Assembly (NCBI GenBank): GCA_965206015.1
Contig: CBDBIW010000014.1
Location: 372,001 to 436,000 of the forward strand
Length of the DNA stretch: 64,000 nucleotides
From: JAJCYL01 sp965206015
Lineage (GTDB): Bacteria; Bacteroidota; Bacteroidia; Cytophagales; Cyclobacteriaceae
Reading direction: 5' to 3'
A model generated the notes under the pieces. The model saw nothing but the letters and a program-made list of their open reading frames with translations. It was not told the origin of the DNA and did no database searches. Positions 46,023 through 58,493 of the stretch are shown piece by piece. The position numbers were made by a program, and so were the translations under genes. The stretch's first letter is position 1; each line of letters opens with the position of its first letter.

Positions 46023-46170
46023 TGATTCAATGATAAAATTGAAGTATTGAAATTAATATGAGTGCTTGTACTTGCCCGCCGGGCAGGAGGGGCTCAGGTT
46101 CCTGAGCGGGGAACTGGTAATGATAATGTATAAGCACTGCACTTAAGAGAGTGGAAGCGCTAAAAGATGA

Positions 46171-46244
46171 GTGCTTGTAGCTCAGGTGGTTAGAGCGCTA
46201 CACTGATAATGTAGAGGTCCCAGGTTCAAGTCCTGGCAAGCGCA
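46171..46244 (+). tRNA. tRNA-Ile (GAT anticodon)
   Basis: 74-nt cloverleaf: acceptor GTGCTTG pairs with CAAGCGC, D arm GCTCAGGTGGTTAGAGC, anticodon stem CTACA/TGTAG with loop CTGATAA (anticodon GAT), T arm around GGTTCAAGTCC. CCA is not encoded. Standard 16S-23S spacer position. Confidence 0.97.
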
Positions 46245-46339
46245 CACCTTCGCTAAGGCTTCGGTGTGCGAAGCACATTAGTGTAGTGAGGAAGTTGGAG
46301 TGTAGATAGGGCATTGCCCGACGAAGCTTCAGCACAGTC

Positions 46340-46413
46340 GGGGGATTAGCTCAGCTGGCCAGAGCACCTGCTTTGCACGCAGGAGGTCATCGGTTCGACT
46401 CCGATATCCTCCA
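46340..46413 (+). tRNA. tRNA-Ala (TGC anticodon)
   Basis: 74-nt cloverleaf: acceptor GGGGGAT pairs with ATCCTCC, D arm GCTCAGCTGGCCAGAGC, anticodon stem CCTGC/GCAGG with loop TTTGCAC (anticodon TGC), T arm GGTTCGACTCC. CCA not encoded. Follows tRNA-Ile by 95 nt in the rRNA spacer. Confidence 0.97.
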
Positions 46414-46485
46414 CTAAACGGGGAGACCGTCTAATAAATGACTCAAGACGAATGGTTTTGAGTATTATAATTTAATGAGAAGCTG

Positions 46486-46617
46486 TAAGTACCGAAAGGG
46501 TACAGTTATGGCACTAAGCTTAAGGGTTTAGCTGCTGGTTTCCAAGAGCCGTTGGAAAGGCAGACTAAACCAAAAGACTTAAGCAAAAGAGTTCATTGAC
46601 ATGTTGTGAGAGAGTAG
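46486..46617 (+). promoter_or_regulatory. 23S rRNA leader: repeat of the 16S leader boxes and left processing arm
   Basis: TAAGTACCGAAAGGGTA (46486-46502), TAAGGGTTTA (46521-46530) and AAAGAGTTCATTGA (46586-46599) repeat the 16S leader blocks in order. The sequence from 46596 (TTGACATGTTGTGAGAGAG) is nearly complementary to 49628-49652 after the 23S gene, giving the pre-23S stem. Confidence 0.65.
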
Positions 46618-46716
46618 AAAATCATTTTACTAACGATTGATAACGAGTTTATCGATTGACAGTAAATCGAGTAATTAATTTAATATTAATAACAGGCACA
46701 TTAGGATTAGTAAATA

Positions 46717-49597
<2,881 letters not shown>

Positions 49598-49627
49598 ACA
49601 ATCAAGATTCTAAAGTGTCTGTTAACC

Positions 49628-49652
49628 CTACTTTCTCACTACATCATGTCAA
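49628..49652 (+). promoter_or_regulatory. Right arm of the pre-23S processing stem
   Basis: CTACTTTCTCACTACATCAT plus GTCAA pairs with 46596-46617 with a few bulges (TTGACATG perfect at one end, AGTAG at the other). It encloses the whole 23S gene. Confidence 0.6.
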
Positions 49653-49743
49653 AAGAGATTGTTAGCTGAAAGAACAAAGAGAAGAGGCGTACAAGTTGGT
49701 CGTTAATCTTTGCTCATCAATCTTTTATCTGACAAAAAATCTT

Positions 49744-49853
<110 letters not shown>

Positions 49854-49898
49854 ATCTTTATTTATTTGTCAAAGCCTCGGTCGGCCAAGAATAATTAT

Positions 49899-49927
49899 AA
49901 GCCTCATCGATACGGTGGGGCTTTTTT
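49899..49927 (+). terminator. rRNA operon terminator
   Basis: GCCTCATC (49901-49908) pairs with GGTGGGGC (49914-49921), including G-T pairs, across a 5-nt loop and is followed by six T. It lies 46 nt after 5S and just before an IS5-like end. Confidence 0.85.
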
Positions 49928-49955
49928 ATTTAAAAGTGATCCGTCCTAAAATAAG

Positions 49956-50806
49956 TTAAGATCGTTGCAAGGCATTCTGAAATATTATACGTTATGTATT
50001 ATAGTTACGTATGCAAAAACAATCCATTCTCAGCCTGGCAGACAGCATTTGTGATCTACGAACCCGCAAAATAAAAAAGACTTTTTTCACTCAGATAAAT
50101 ACTGTTTTGGACCGGGGATCGATTGAATCAGTCATCTCTGCCTTTTATCAAAAGGACAAGAGTGCGACAGGTAAACCTGGTTATGACGGGCTGTTGCCAT
50201 TTAAGAGGTGTTTACTTCAAACAGGGTACGGATTGAGCGATTATGAAGTAGAAGATCGTGTCAATGATCGTATTTCTTTTGGCTATTTGTGTGGATTAAC
50301 AACAGATCAGGCCATAGTACTTTAAGCCGCTTTCGTAGTGCCATGTCCAAATCAGGTGGTTTTGAGCTGCTTTTTAAGGAGATCAATTCGCAGTTGAGCA
50401 GGCATAAAATCATCGTTAAAACAGGAGTCATAGTCGATGCCAGTGTGATAGAAACTCCTTTGAGGCCTAAAGGAACAAGCCCTTAACCCATTGGGAGAAG
50501 CGTTTCAATAAATTGGCAGGTAAGACACGTTTTAAAGCAGCACACACATTTGGGAGCATCAAACTTTGGTTCGCCGGAGGAGTAGCAGGGTACAGAGGGA
50601 TAGAGAAGATGCATAATCAGAACATAATGGAAGCTTTATCTTACAATTTGTACCGCTCTCCCGGGATTATCGTGTCTAATCGTTAAAAATGAAGCCTGTC
50701 GCACCCCAAAAAACAGAGAAAACAGAAAAAATACAAGTAGACAACTTCAGTCTTTAGCCAAAAATCCAATGCGAATCATCGTTCATGACTTTTGCAACGG
50801 TCTTAA
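49956..50806 (+). mobile_element. IS5-like element, decayed, both ends present
   Basis: The terminal inverted repeats are TTAAGATCGTTGCAA (49956-49970) and TTGCAACGGTCTTAA (50792-50806), 14 of 15 matching. The transposase from ATG 50011 reads SLADSICDLRTRKIKKTFF and SATGKPGYDGLLPFKR up to 50325, then shifts frame (LSRFRSAMSKSGGFELLF, IIVKTGVIVDASVIETPL). It then loses the middle DDE region and resumes at KTRFKAAHTFGSIKLWFAGG, ending EALSYNLYRSPGIIVSNR. It is therefore inactive. It is a sister of the shorter remnant at 13395-13762. Confidence 0.88.
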
Positions 50807-51211
50807 TACGCTATAAAATGCCGTCTGATACCCTGCAAATGGCGATCTTCTAAAGCACCCATCCAACGCAAATATACCGCCCGTATCCTGTAAATACCCC
50901 CGAATACCCTGCGACACTCCATACAGAATGTAACGAAATATCCCGTGCTTGTCGTGTGGTTGTCGTATGCGAATATTGTAAAAGTGCAATTTTATACAAG
51001 GGAATGATTTCTAATGAATTGTATTATTCCCTGTTTTTGAGGGTGTACTGAGCTCCTTAACCCCTGTTTATCATTAAATTGGCGTAATGAGAACCACAGA
51101 ATCTGGTTGTGCTCTTCCTGAGCTCTTCTGATTGTGCTATTCCCGAGCCAGCATTCTCATTCAGAACGCCACATTCAGAATGAGAATTTTTGACATTCCG
51201 AATGTGATGAT
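50807..51211. other. Intergenic stretch with inverted repeat
   Basis: No recognisable gene. A 68-codon minus frame (50783-50989) overlaps the IS end and has no family look. At 51153-51187 a perfect 10-bp inverted repeat (ATTCTCATTC / GAATGAGAAT) with a 15-nt spacer stands upstream of the LpxH-like scrap. Confidence 0.4.
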
Positions 51212-51421
51212 TTACTCCTTCATGTGACTCTTCGGCCAATATCGCTTACTGAATTGCCAAATGTCAATAATATCCCCCTTGAGGATGATCTGCTTCGGAG
51301 AGATACTTCTCAGGTAATTGAGAAATTCCTTAGGGCGACATCCGTAAGTTCCTAAATGAATATCAGACAACACCAGAATTCACACTTTCCTTATAGTTCC
51401 CTCTCCAGTTCTCTTCTTCAT
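51212..51421 (-). pseudogene. N-terminal scrap of a second LpxH-like metallophosphoesterase
   Basis: From ATG 51421 the frame reads MKKRTGEGTIRKV, an in-frame TGA, then ILVLSDIHLGTYGCRPKEF, IILKGDIIDIWQFSKRYWPK and SHMKE, followed by a stop. SDIHLGTYGC and GDIIDIWQFSKRYW are the first two metal motifs of the longer UDP-2,3-diacylglucosamine-diphosphatase-like proteins of Bacteroidota. Everything after about 70 codons is missing. It differs in wording from the intact lpxH at 909, so it was a paralogue of a different subfamily. Confidence 0.8.
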
Positions 51422-51982
51422 TTTGCTTTGAAAGGAGAATGACGGGGCCTGATAACTTTGAGAGATGCATCGAGTATAAAATTCTCCGCCATATTTTTGA
51501 GAAAACGGGATTTCTGGATCCCTGTAATAGTTCGATCTTAGTGAAACCTGTTTAATTTATGAGTAAAGCATAGCAATTTTAAGCAAAAAAGGGAGTTTAT
51601 TATTCCGTCATTTTCAAACTATTACGTTTCTATTAAACTTTTTCCGGGTGTTAGTTAATGATTAACGAGTTTTTACCTGACATTCGATCGTGAATTAGCA
51701 AATACAATGGGCAGTTAATTCATGTCCACATGGACTAGAAATTCATCCAGACTATGAAGGCTATGCGTGGGATTTTGCGCCAATACTTTTTCCAAATTGG
51801 GATTGTCTACTCATTGCCACAGGATAGAACTTTACCAACATTTTCAGTTGGCCTTTTTTGAAGATCTAAAGACTAATAATTCGGGAAATAACTGATTTTC
51901 CGGCTACCAATCCCATATTATCAGGAGAGTCCATAAATGTTGGCCAGTGAATTTTCTTCGATCTCTTTTTTACCAATCGTAG
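51422..51982. other. Non-coding stretch
   Basis: About 560 nt with stops in all frames. Short fragments on the minus strand (for example EKVLAQNPTHSLHSLDEF near 51750) are too short to assign. No repeats or RNA genes recognised. Confidence 0.4.
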
Positions 51983-53221
51983 CTACCCAATAGCATCCAT
52001 CGCTTTCAACCGCTGCAATAAAGTAGGATGCGAATAGTGCACAAAGACATACCATGGATGAGGCAGCAGATTCGATAAATTATCTGAGGTCAATTTTTTC
52101 AAAGCCACCTGGAGCGGTTCTTTTGAATAAGTAGTGACTGCATATTCATCGGCTTCATACTCATTTTTTCTACTATACATATTGATTAAAATTCCTAGCA
52201 AAGTACTGACAGGAGAATATAGAATACCAAAGGCCAACATATTCAGGTGTAATGCAGTTGTCTGTCCCCCCAATGCCCAGGATACTTCACTACTGTTCAC
52301 CATTAACGAGAGTAAATAGAGCATAAAGCCTGTTTGTAAAACTCCGAAAACCATCGAGTAAACAATATGCTTTTTCTTGAAATGACCTGCTTCATGTGCC
52401 AGGACAGCAACCAATTCTTCGATGGAATGATTATCAATGAGGGTGTCATACAACACAATTTTTTTCTTCCTTCCCAAACCGGAAAAGAAGGCGTTGGCCT
52501 TGGCAGACCTTTTTGACCCATCGATAACGAAGATATTCTTTAATGGAAAATTCACTTTCGAAGAATACTTCTCAATGGCTGACTTAAGGTCACCATCTTC
52601 CAAAAGCACTAATTTGTTAAACAGTGGCAAAATCAGTGAAGTGTAAAACATATTCATAAATAGCATGAACACGCTAATCACTATCCAAAAGTAAATCCAG
52701 AAGCCACTGCCAAATTGACTCACCAGGAAGATGAGCGCACCAAGGATTATACCACCCAGTATTGCGGTTATCAGGTAACCTTTGATTTTATCAAGGATAA
52801 AAGTCTTGAGTGTGGTTTTATTGAATCCATACTTTTCTTCAATTACGAAGGTTGAATAAAGCTGAAAAGGAATATTGATTATATCGGAAATAACGAAAAC
52901 GAGACCGAAGAACATCAAAGTTCGGATAGGGTTAAACGCTGCATATTCTCTTAGCCAATAGTCTAAAAGCCCAAAGCCACCGGTTAAGAGCAAAGTAATA
53001 ATCAGAATGAAACTTAAGGTTGATGTTATTTGACCGAACCTTTCAACTTCTGACTGGTACTCCTGCGACTTCTTATATTTTTCATCATCATAAATGCCTT
53101 TGAGTTCCTCGGGAATATCTTTTTCCCTGCTTTTGCTATTGAGGTAAGAAAGGACCCTTTCAATTAAAAAATCAAGTGCGAGAATTCCTATCATCAAATA
53201 TAAAATGCCTTCTGGTGTCAT
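51983..53221 (-). CDS. M48-family (Ste24/CAAX-type) membrane metallopeptidase
   Basis: 412 aa from ATG 53221. Multiple membrane helices; zinc motif AVLAHEAGHFKKKH (HExxH) near residue 277 and the third ligand Glu in NEYEADEYAVTTY. IDGSKRSAKANAFFSGLGRKKKIVLYDTL (read in pieces) is the usual substrate-cleft segment. Family members cleave prenylated or misfolded membrane proteins; the bacterial target is unknown. The frame is open to a GTG at 53245, but that codon lies within a -7-type box (TACTTTTG), so the downstream ATG (MTPEGILYLMIG) is more likely. Divergent from hutH. Confidence 0.92.
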   Translation of the reverse strand: MTPEGILYLMIGILALDFLIERVLSYLNSKSREKDIPEELKGIYDDEKYKKSQEYQSEVERFGQITSTLSFILIITLLLTGGFGLLDYWLREYAAFNPIRTLMFFGLVFVISDIINIPFQLYSTFVIEEKYGFNKTTLKTFILDKIKGYLITAILGGIILGALIFLVSQFGSGFWIYFWIVISVFMLFMNMFYTSLILPLFNKLVLLEDGDLKSAIEKYSSKVNFPLKNIFVIDGSKRSAKANAFFSGLGRKKKIVLYDTLIDNHSIEELVAVLAHEAGHFKKKHIVYSMVFGVLQTGFMLYLLSLMVNSSEVSWALGGQTTALHLNMLAFGILYSPVSTLLGILINMYSRKNEYEADEYAVTTYSKEPLQVALKKLTSDNLSNLLPHPWYVFVHYSHPTLLQRLKAMDAIG

Positions 53222-53244
53222 TAATTTTCTGAATTTTGGACTCA

Positions 53245-53252
53245 CAAAAGTA
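53245..53252 (-). promoter_or_regulatory. -7 promoter box of the M48 peptidase gene
   Basis: TACTTTTG on the minus strand fits the Bacteroidota -7 consensus TAnnTTTG exactly. It lies about 24 nt before the ATG at 53221, implying a short 5' leader. A -33 element is not evident. Confidence 0.45.
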
Positions 53253-53297
53253 ATGAGGTTTTACTTTACCTTTGATTGACCCCAAAAACAACATTAA

Positions 53298-54866
53298 ATG
53301 CCGGATATTTTTAAGCTTGGTGAAGACACCCTGACTCCGGGAATTGCTTTAGCAATCGCCCGAAGGCTCTCTCTTGCTACCATTTCGTCAACCGCGAAGG
53401 AAAGAATTGCTAACAGCGCACATTCGGTGGGCCAGATTGTTAAAAGTGGAAAAGTTGTATATGGAATAAATACCGGTTTTGGTCCTCTTTGCAGTACTGT
53501 AATATCTGCTGAAGACACCCAAAAACTTCAGGACAATATATTAAGGAGCCACAGTGTAGGAGTTGGTGACCCTGTTCCTTTAGAGATAGCCAAATTGATG
53601 CTAGTGCTGAAACTTCAGGCACTGAGTAAAGGATACTCTGGCATTTCCCCTGAAGTATTGGAGCGAATTCAGTGGCATCTCGAAAATGACTTGATACCAC
53701 TTGTTCCCAAACAAGGTTCTGTAGGAGCTTCAGGAGATCTGGCCCCACTGGCACATCTATTTCTTCCATTAATTGGACTCGGAAAGGTATGGGATGGAAA
53801 AGAATACATAGATAGTGGACTATCTTTAAGAAAACATGGAGTTGAACCGATCACATTAGGACCAAAGGAAGGGCTTGCATTAATCAACGGGACACAGTTT
53901 ATCGCTGCTTATGGTGTGAGAGCGTTGGAGAGATTACACAATTGCCTCGAAGCTGCTGATATCATCGGGGCAATGAGTCTGGAAAGCTACCTGGGATCTG
54001 AAGCACCGTTTGATCCCCAGTTACATAACCTCAGACCTTACCATGGTTCACAGTTAGTAGCCCACAGGCTTAGAGCATTATTGACAAATTCTGAGATGGT
54101 AACTTCTCATATTGATTGCGGTCGGGTTCAAGACCCATATAGTATGAGATGTATACCCCAGGTGCACGGAGCGTCAAGAAATGCCTGGAACCACCTCAAC
54201 GAATTGGTTACCACTGAGCTTAATTCAGTTACTGATAACCCGGTTATCCTGAGTCAGGAGAAAGCCATTAGTGGAGGTAACTTTCATGGACAACTATTAG
54301 CCTTGCCCTTGGATTATGCAACAATTGCGGCATCAGAGTTAGGCAATATTTCCGATCGCCGTACCTATTTGCTTCTGGAAGGCAGCGTCGAAGGCTTGCC
54401 TGCATTGCTAATGAAAAATACTGGAATCAATTCCGGCTTTATGATTCCGCAGTATACTTCAGCAGCTCTTGCTAGCGAAAATAAGTCGTTATGTTTTCCA
54501 GCATCAGTCGATAGTATACCTACTTCCTTAGGCCAGGAGGATCATGTCAGCATGGGTTCAATATCTGGACGAAAACTGAATCAGGTGATTGACAACCTGG
54601 AAAATATTTTGGCGGTGGAATTGGTATCCGCTGCTCAAGCTTTTGACTATAGAAAACCTCTCAAGTCTGGCGTTATCCTTGAATCGTGTCATGAATTGGT
54701 TAGAGATCATATTGACCACGCGGAGGAAGACCGGGTGTTTGCCGATGACATTCAAAAAGTCAATGCCCTGATTGTTTCTAAATCCCTTGTGGAAACAGCC
54801 AATCAGGCTGCTGAGAAGAATGGAATCACTCTCCATGAGGGTCAAACCTCTTTTGACTTTATGTAG
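53298..54866 (+). CDS. hutH: Histidine ammonia-lyase
   Basis: 522 aa. The MIO prosthetic group triad Ala-Ser-Gly is in GSVGASGDLAPLAH near residue 145. Other family blocks are YGINTGFGPLCSTVIS, NGTQFIAAYGVRALE, VQDPYSMRCIPQVHGASRN, and the late GRKLNQVIDNLENI. It deaminates histidine to urocanate, the first step of histidine breakdown. Tyr in VYGINTGFG is the catalytic base position. No hutU, hutI or hutG gene is adjacent, so the pathway, if complete, is scattered. Aromatic-lyase relatives (PAL/TAL) share the fold, but the SMRCIPQVHGA wording favours HAL. Confidence 0.94.
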   Translation: MPDIFKLGEDTLTPGIALAIARRLSLATISSTAKERIANSAHSVGQIVKSGKVVYGINTGFGPLCSTVISAEDTQKLQDNILRSHSVGVGDPVPLEIAKLMLVLKLQALSKGYSGISPEVLERIQWHLENDLIPLVPKQGSVGASGDLAPLAHLFLPLIGLGKVWDGKEYIDSGLSLRKHGVEPITLGPKEGLALINGTQFIAAYGVRALERLHNCLEAADIIGAMSLESYLGSEAPFDPQLHNLRPYHGSQLVAHRLRALLTNSEMVTSHIDCGRVQDPYSMRCIPQVHGASRNAWNHLNELVTTELNSVTDNPVILSQEKAISGGNFHGQLLALPLDYATIAASELGNISDRRTYLLLEGSVEGLPALLMKNTGINSGFMIPQYTSAALASENKSLCFPASVDSIPTSLGQEDHVSMGSISGRKLNQVIDNLENILAVELVSAAQAFDYRKPLKSGVILESCHELVRDHIDHAEEDRVFADDIQKVNALIVSKSLVETANQAAEKNGITLHEGQTSFDFM

Positions 54867-54930
54867 TTCTTTGATAAGAATTTACACTTAAAATAATACC
54901 GATATTTAGAAATATTTGAAAAATTCACAT

Positions 54931-55394
54931 TATTTGTTACATCCACTGGAGTTGTTTTTGCAGCCATCCAGGCAAGTCCTGTTGGGGGTGGAATTTTCAG
55001 ATCTTCTAATGGAGATTTTGAATCTTATACCAAGATAACTCCGGCTGGATTCTCGCCGGTCTTTGGTCGAATAACACCTGGCGTGGTAACTTCCAATGAA
55101 AAGATTGTATATGCTCTTCCATCAGGAACTAATTCAATTTCCGGACACGACTTTTGGAAATAAAATTGCGTGTCCGGTGGCGGAACGGGGTCTGGAGGAA
55201 ATTGGAAAAATCGAAGTAACAATCTGCCTAATTTCAATAGCAGCGGCGGTGTACTCCACACACAAGGTGGTTACGATCAATATGTCAAAGTATTCCCGGA
55301 CGATGAAAACATCGTTTTTGTAGCCGGAACATACATTTATAGGTCATTTGATGGTTTTGCTACACAACCAGGTCCAAATAATTTCAGCAATTGA
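54931..55394 (+). pseudogene. Vps10/BNR propeller protein fragment
   Basis: One frame reads TSTGVVFAAIQASPVGGGIF and RSSNGDFESYTKITPAGF, then TPGVVTSNEKIVYALPSG, an in-frame TAA at 55160, GSGGNWKNRSNNLPNFNSS, QGGYDQYVKVFPDDENIVFV and AGTYIYRSFDGF. The YDQY-VKV-P-x-x-x-x-V-GG-x-YRS pattern is typical of large secreted sortilin/BNR proteins in Bacteroidota, often with type IX sorting tails. Both ends are missing, and it runs directly into the IS21 scrap, which probably cut it. Confidence 0.65.
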
Positions 55395-55956
55395 ATTGGG
55401 GGTTACAGCAGTAGTAATAAACCTCGATGATTGTCTGTGTATAGTGGGTGTAGCGATAAGCAACGCTGTAGTAGTTCTTGTGGAGAGGAAAGTACACATA
55501 CCCCATCTTCTGTACTTTGGCTCTTCTGTAATCTTTGAGTTGACAGACCGCGCCGGGAAGAGGTTTTAGGTATCCTCTCTCTACAGATTGAAACAACTCC
55601 TTTCTACTGGACGATGTGCATTGAAAAAGGAGGTCATTGTATCGCTCCAGAAGCTTTTTGATCTTATTGTTGAGAGCTTTAAGAGAGAAGAAGGTCATTT
55701 CCCGGATGGGATAAAAATGCGTTGATAGACCAAATGAACAGCATTTTCTACCAAAGCCTTATCCTCAGCAGGGTAGCTACCTGTAGGATGAACAATACAC
55801 GTTGTAGTGAAGGGCAAGCTCTTTGAAAGAATAATCACTGGATCTGACAAGCCGTATGGACTCATTGACTGTATTACGGCTGATACTTTGCTAATCACTA
55901 ATATTTCGGTTGCCCATTCCGTCGGGATGAAGTGTAATAATTTGTTTTAAGTCCAT
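55384..55956 (-). mobile_element. IS21-family IstA transposase remnant
   Basis: At 55956 the N-terminus reads MDLKQIITLHPDGMGNRNIS, the IstA helix-turn-helix start, then a stop. After a large deletion come PTGSYPAEDKALVENAVHLV, KALNNKIKKLLERYNDLLF and SSRKELFQSVERGYLKPLP. KVQKMGYVYFPLHKNYYSVAYRY closes it, the IstA C-terminal part. Several frame breaks (55695, 55893). No IstB gene and no ends were recognised. Confidence 0.8.
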
Positions 55957-56219
55957 CGGACCAAGTGTATTGGCCCTATCACTTTTTCATCGCAATATTA
56001 AACCGTCTTGATCTCCAAAGCCTCCTTGATAGTGGCTCAATTAAAACAGAAAAACGTAGCTCCCAAGTGGCACAAGTAGACCCGTAAACTGCTCCTCTAA
56101 AACCTCTAAACCGGTGGCACAGTTTCGACCAAAATCACTGGCATCATTTGAACCGGAATATCCAGGAAAAGCTGTGCCCGAACAGTTTGGATTGATATTT
56201 TTGGGGTCAATCCACTACT
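55957..56219. other. Intergenic stretch before maeB
   Basis: No recognisable gene. One short + frame (EPEYPGKAVPEQFGLIF, around 56150) has a protein-like look but no family could be named; it may be another gene scrap. No terminator hairpin was seen. Confidence 0.3.
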
Positions 56220-58490
56220 ATGAATAGTAAAAACCGAAAGGAAAACGCCCTCAACTATCACTCACAGGAACCAAAAGGAAAAATTGAAGTAACCTCTACT
56301 AAGCCAGTCAGTACTCAATCAGACCTTGCTTTAGCTTATTCTCCAGGAGTTGCCGTACCCTGCTTGGAAATTGCCGAAAATAAAGACGGTGTCTATAAAT
56401 ATACGGCAAAAGGAAACCTTGTAGCGGTGATTACAAATGGTACCGCAGTCCTTGGATTAGGAAACATTGGACCAGAGGCTTCCAAACCGGTGATGGAGGG
56501 AAAGGGAGTTCTTTTCAAGAAGTTTGCCGGAATAGATGTCTTTGATATTGAAGTTGCCGAGAACGACCCCGACGAGTTCATCAAAATTGTTAAGTCACTC
56601 GAACCCACGTTCGGCGGTATCAACCTCGAAGACATCAAGGCACCAGAAAGCTTTAAAATTGAAACTGAGCTTCGGGAAAAAATGCAAATTCCTGTGATGC
56701 ACGATGACCAGCATGGGACTGCCATTATATCGGCCGCGGGATTGTTAAATGCACTAGAACTTGTTAACAAAAAAATTGCAAAGGTTCAGATCGCAATAAA
56801 TGGAGCTGGTGGAGCTGCCATAGCATGTGCTTCCTTATATGTCGCGCTTGGAGCGTCAAGAGAAAACATTGTAATGGTCGATAGTGAAGGTGTTATTCGA
56901 GCAGACAGATCGGGTTTGAATCCTATGAAAGCTGCGTTTGCGACCACAAAAAATCTTTCTACGCTGGATGATGCCATGAAGGGAACCGATGTGTTCATTG
57001 GCGTTTCCCGGGGAAATGTTGTTTCTCCTGAACTGATAAAAAGTATGGCTGATGATCCCCTAGTATTTGCATTAGCTAATCCTGACCCCGAGATTGCTTA
57101 TGACACTGCCATGGCCACTCGTAATGACATAATTATGGCCACCGGTAGATCGGACCATCCCAATCAAGTTAATAATGTATTGGGTTTTCCCTATATATTC
57201 AGAGGAGCTCTGGATGTAAGAGCCACAACCATTAATGAAGAGATGAAATTGGCTGCGGTTAAATCCATTGCTCAACTCGCCAAGGAGCCGGTTCCAGAAA
57301 TGGTAGTTAAAGCCTATGGGAACCAGAAAATCTCATTCGGAAGAGAGTACCTCATCCCAAAACCCCTTGATCCACGATTGATTACAACCATTTCACCTGC
57401 TGTGGCAAAGGCTGCAATTGAATCGGGGGTTGCACGACATAAGATTGATAATTGGGATACTTATGACCTGGAACTGCAAAAACGAATCGGTATTGACCAA
57501 AAGATCATGTCGCGGATCGTAAGTCGAGCGAGGAAGGACCCCAAACGAGTAGTCTTTGCGGAGGCAAATCATCCGAAAATACTTAAAGCCGCACAAATGA
57601 TGAAGGAGGATGGCATTGGCCATCCAATTCTTTTGGGAAATATTGCTAAAATAAAAAAGCTAATCTTGGAAAATGAGTTGGATTTCAGCTGTGAAATTAT
57701 TGATCCGGAAGAAAGTCCTGAAAAAATTCGGGTTTTTGCCGACATACTATATGACAAGAGAAAACGAAAAGGGATCACCCCAATAACAGCCCAAAGACTA
57801 GCAAAAGAGAGAAATTACTTTGGCTGCCTTATGGTGGAATGCGGTGAAGCGGAAGCATTTATTTCAGGTCTGACCAATAACTACTCTGCCGCTGTCAGGC
57901 CAGCTTTACAAGTTATTGGAATGGAGGAAGGAATTCGAAAAGTGGCTGGGATGTATATAATCCTCAATAAAAATGGCACATATTTCTTTGCAGACACTAC
58001 CGTAAATGTTAACCCCACAGCAGAAGATCTGGTGGAAATAATTGGAATGACTGCAAGAGGTGTGAGGTTTTTTGATAGTGAGCCCAGAATTGCGGCACTG
58101 TCCTATTCAAACTTTGGTTCTAGCGAAGGTGATATTCCTGATAAGGTGCAAAAAGCCGTCAAAATGGCAAAAGAAAGGTTTCCTAACACTGTTATAGATG
58201 GAGATTTACAAGCAAATGTGGCCTTAAACAAGGAGTTATTAAATGGTGTATACCCATTCAGTGACTTATGCCCAGACGGTGCAAATACACTCATTTTCCC
58301 TGATCTTACATCAGGTAATATTGCCTATAAGTTATTAATGGAAATCGGTAATGCAGAGGCGATCGGTCCAGTACTCCTTGGCATGAATAAACCAGTCCAC
58401 GTTCTGCAATTGGGAAGTTCACTTAGAGAGATATATAATATGGCTGCAATTGCCGTAGTAGAAGCTCAAAACCACAGTACAAAAGCATAG
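56220..58490 (+). CDS. maeB: NADP-dependent malic enzyme, MaeB type (malic + phosphotransacetylase-like domains)
   Basis: 756 aa. Residues 1-430 form the malic enzyme: LALAYSPGVAVPCLEI, NGTAVLGLGNIGPEASKPVM, GGINLEDIKAPE with metal-binding Glu/Asp, MHDDQHGTAIISAAGLLNAL, and the NADP site VQIAINGAGGAAIACA. The C-terminal 320 residues resemble phosphate acetyltransferase (RVVFAEANHPKILKAA, DGDLQANVALNKELL), a regulatory acetyl-CoA-binding domain in studied MaeB proteins. It makes pyruvate, CO2 and NADPH from malate. Followed by ruvA after 3 nt, so probably co-transcribed. Confidence 0.95.
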   Translation: MNSKNRKENALNYHSQEPKGKIEVTSTKPVSTQSDLALAYSPGVAVPCLEIAENKDGVYKYTAKGNLVAVITNGTAVLGLGNIGPEASKPVMEGKGVLFKKFAGIDVFDIEVAENDPDEFIKIVKSLEPTFGGINLEDIKAPESFKIETELREKMQIPVMHDDQHGTAIISAAGLLNALELVNKKIAKVQIAINGAGGAAIACASLYVALGASRENIVMVDSEGVIRADRSGLNPMKAAFATTKNLSTLDDAMKGTDVFIGVSRGNVVSPELIKSMADDPLVFALANPDPEIAYDTAMATRNDIIMATGRSDHPNQVNNVLGFPYIFRGALDVRATTINEEMKLAAVKSIAQLAKEPVPEMVVKAYGNQKISFGREYLIPKPLDPRLITTISPAVAKAAIESGVARHKIDNWDTYDLELQKRIGIDQKIMSRIVSRARKDPKRVVFAEANHPKILKAAQMMKEDGIGHPILLGNIAKIKKLILENELDFSCEIIDPEESPEKIRVFADILYDKRKRKGITPITAQRLAKERNYFGCLMVECGEAEAFISGLTNNYSAAVRPALQVIGMEEGIRKVAGMYIILNKNGTYFFADTTVNVNPTAEDLVEIIGMTARGVRFFDSEPRIAALSYSNFGSSEGDIPDKVQKAVKMAKERFPNTVIDGDLQANVALNKELLNGVYPFSDLCPDGANTLIFPDLTSGNIAYKLLMEIGNAEAIGPVLLGMNKPVHVLQLGSSLREIYNMAAIAVVEAQNHSTKA

Positions 58491-58493
58491 TAC

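Noticed and set aside
49956..50806. Programmed frameshift in an active IS5-like transposase
   Set aside because: Besides the shift, the central catalytic region is deleted, so the element is dead regardless.
50783..50989. 68-codon minus frame near the IS5-like right end
   Set aside because: It overlaps the terminal repeat, has no recognisable family, and is within chance length for this region.
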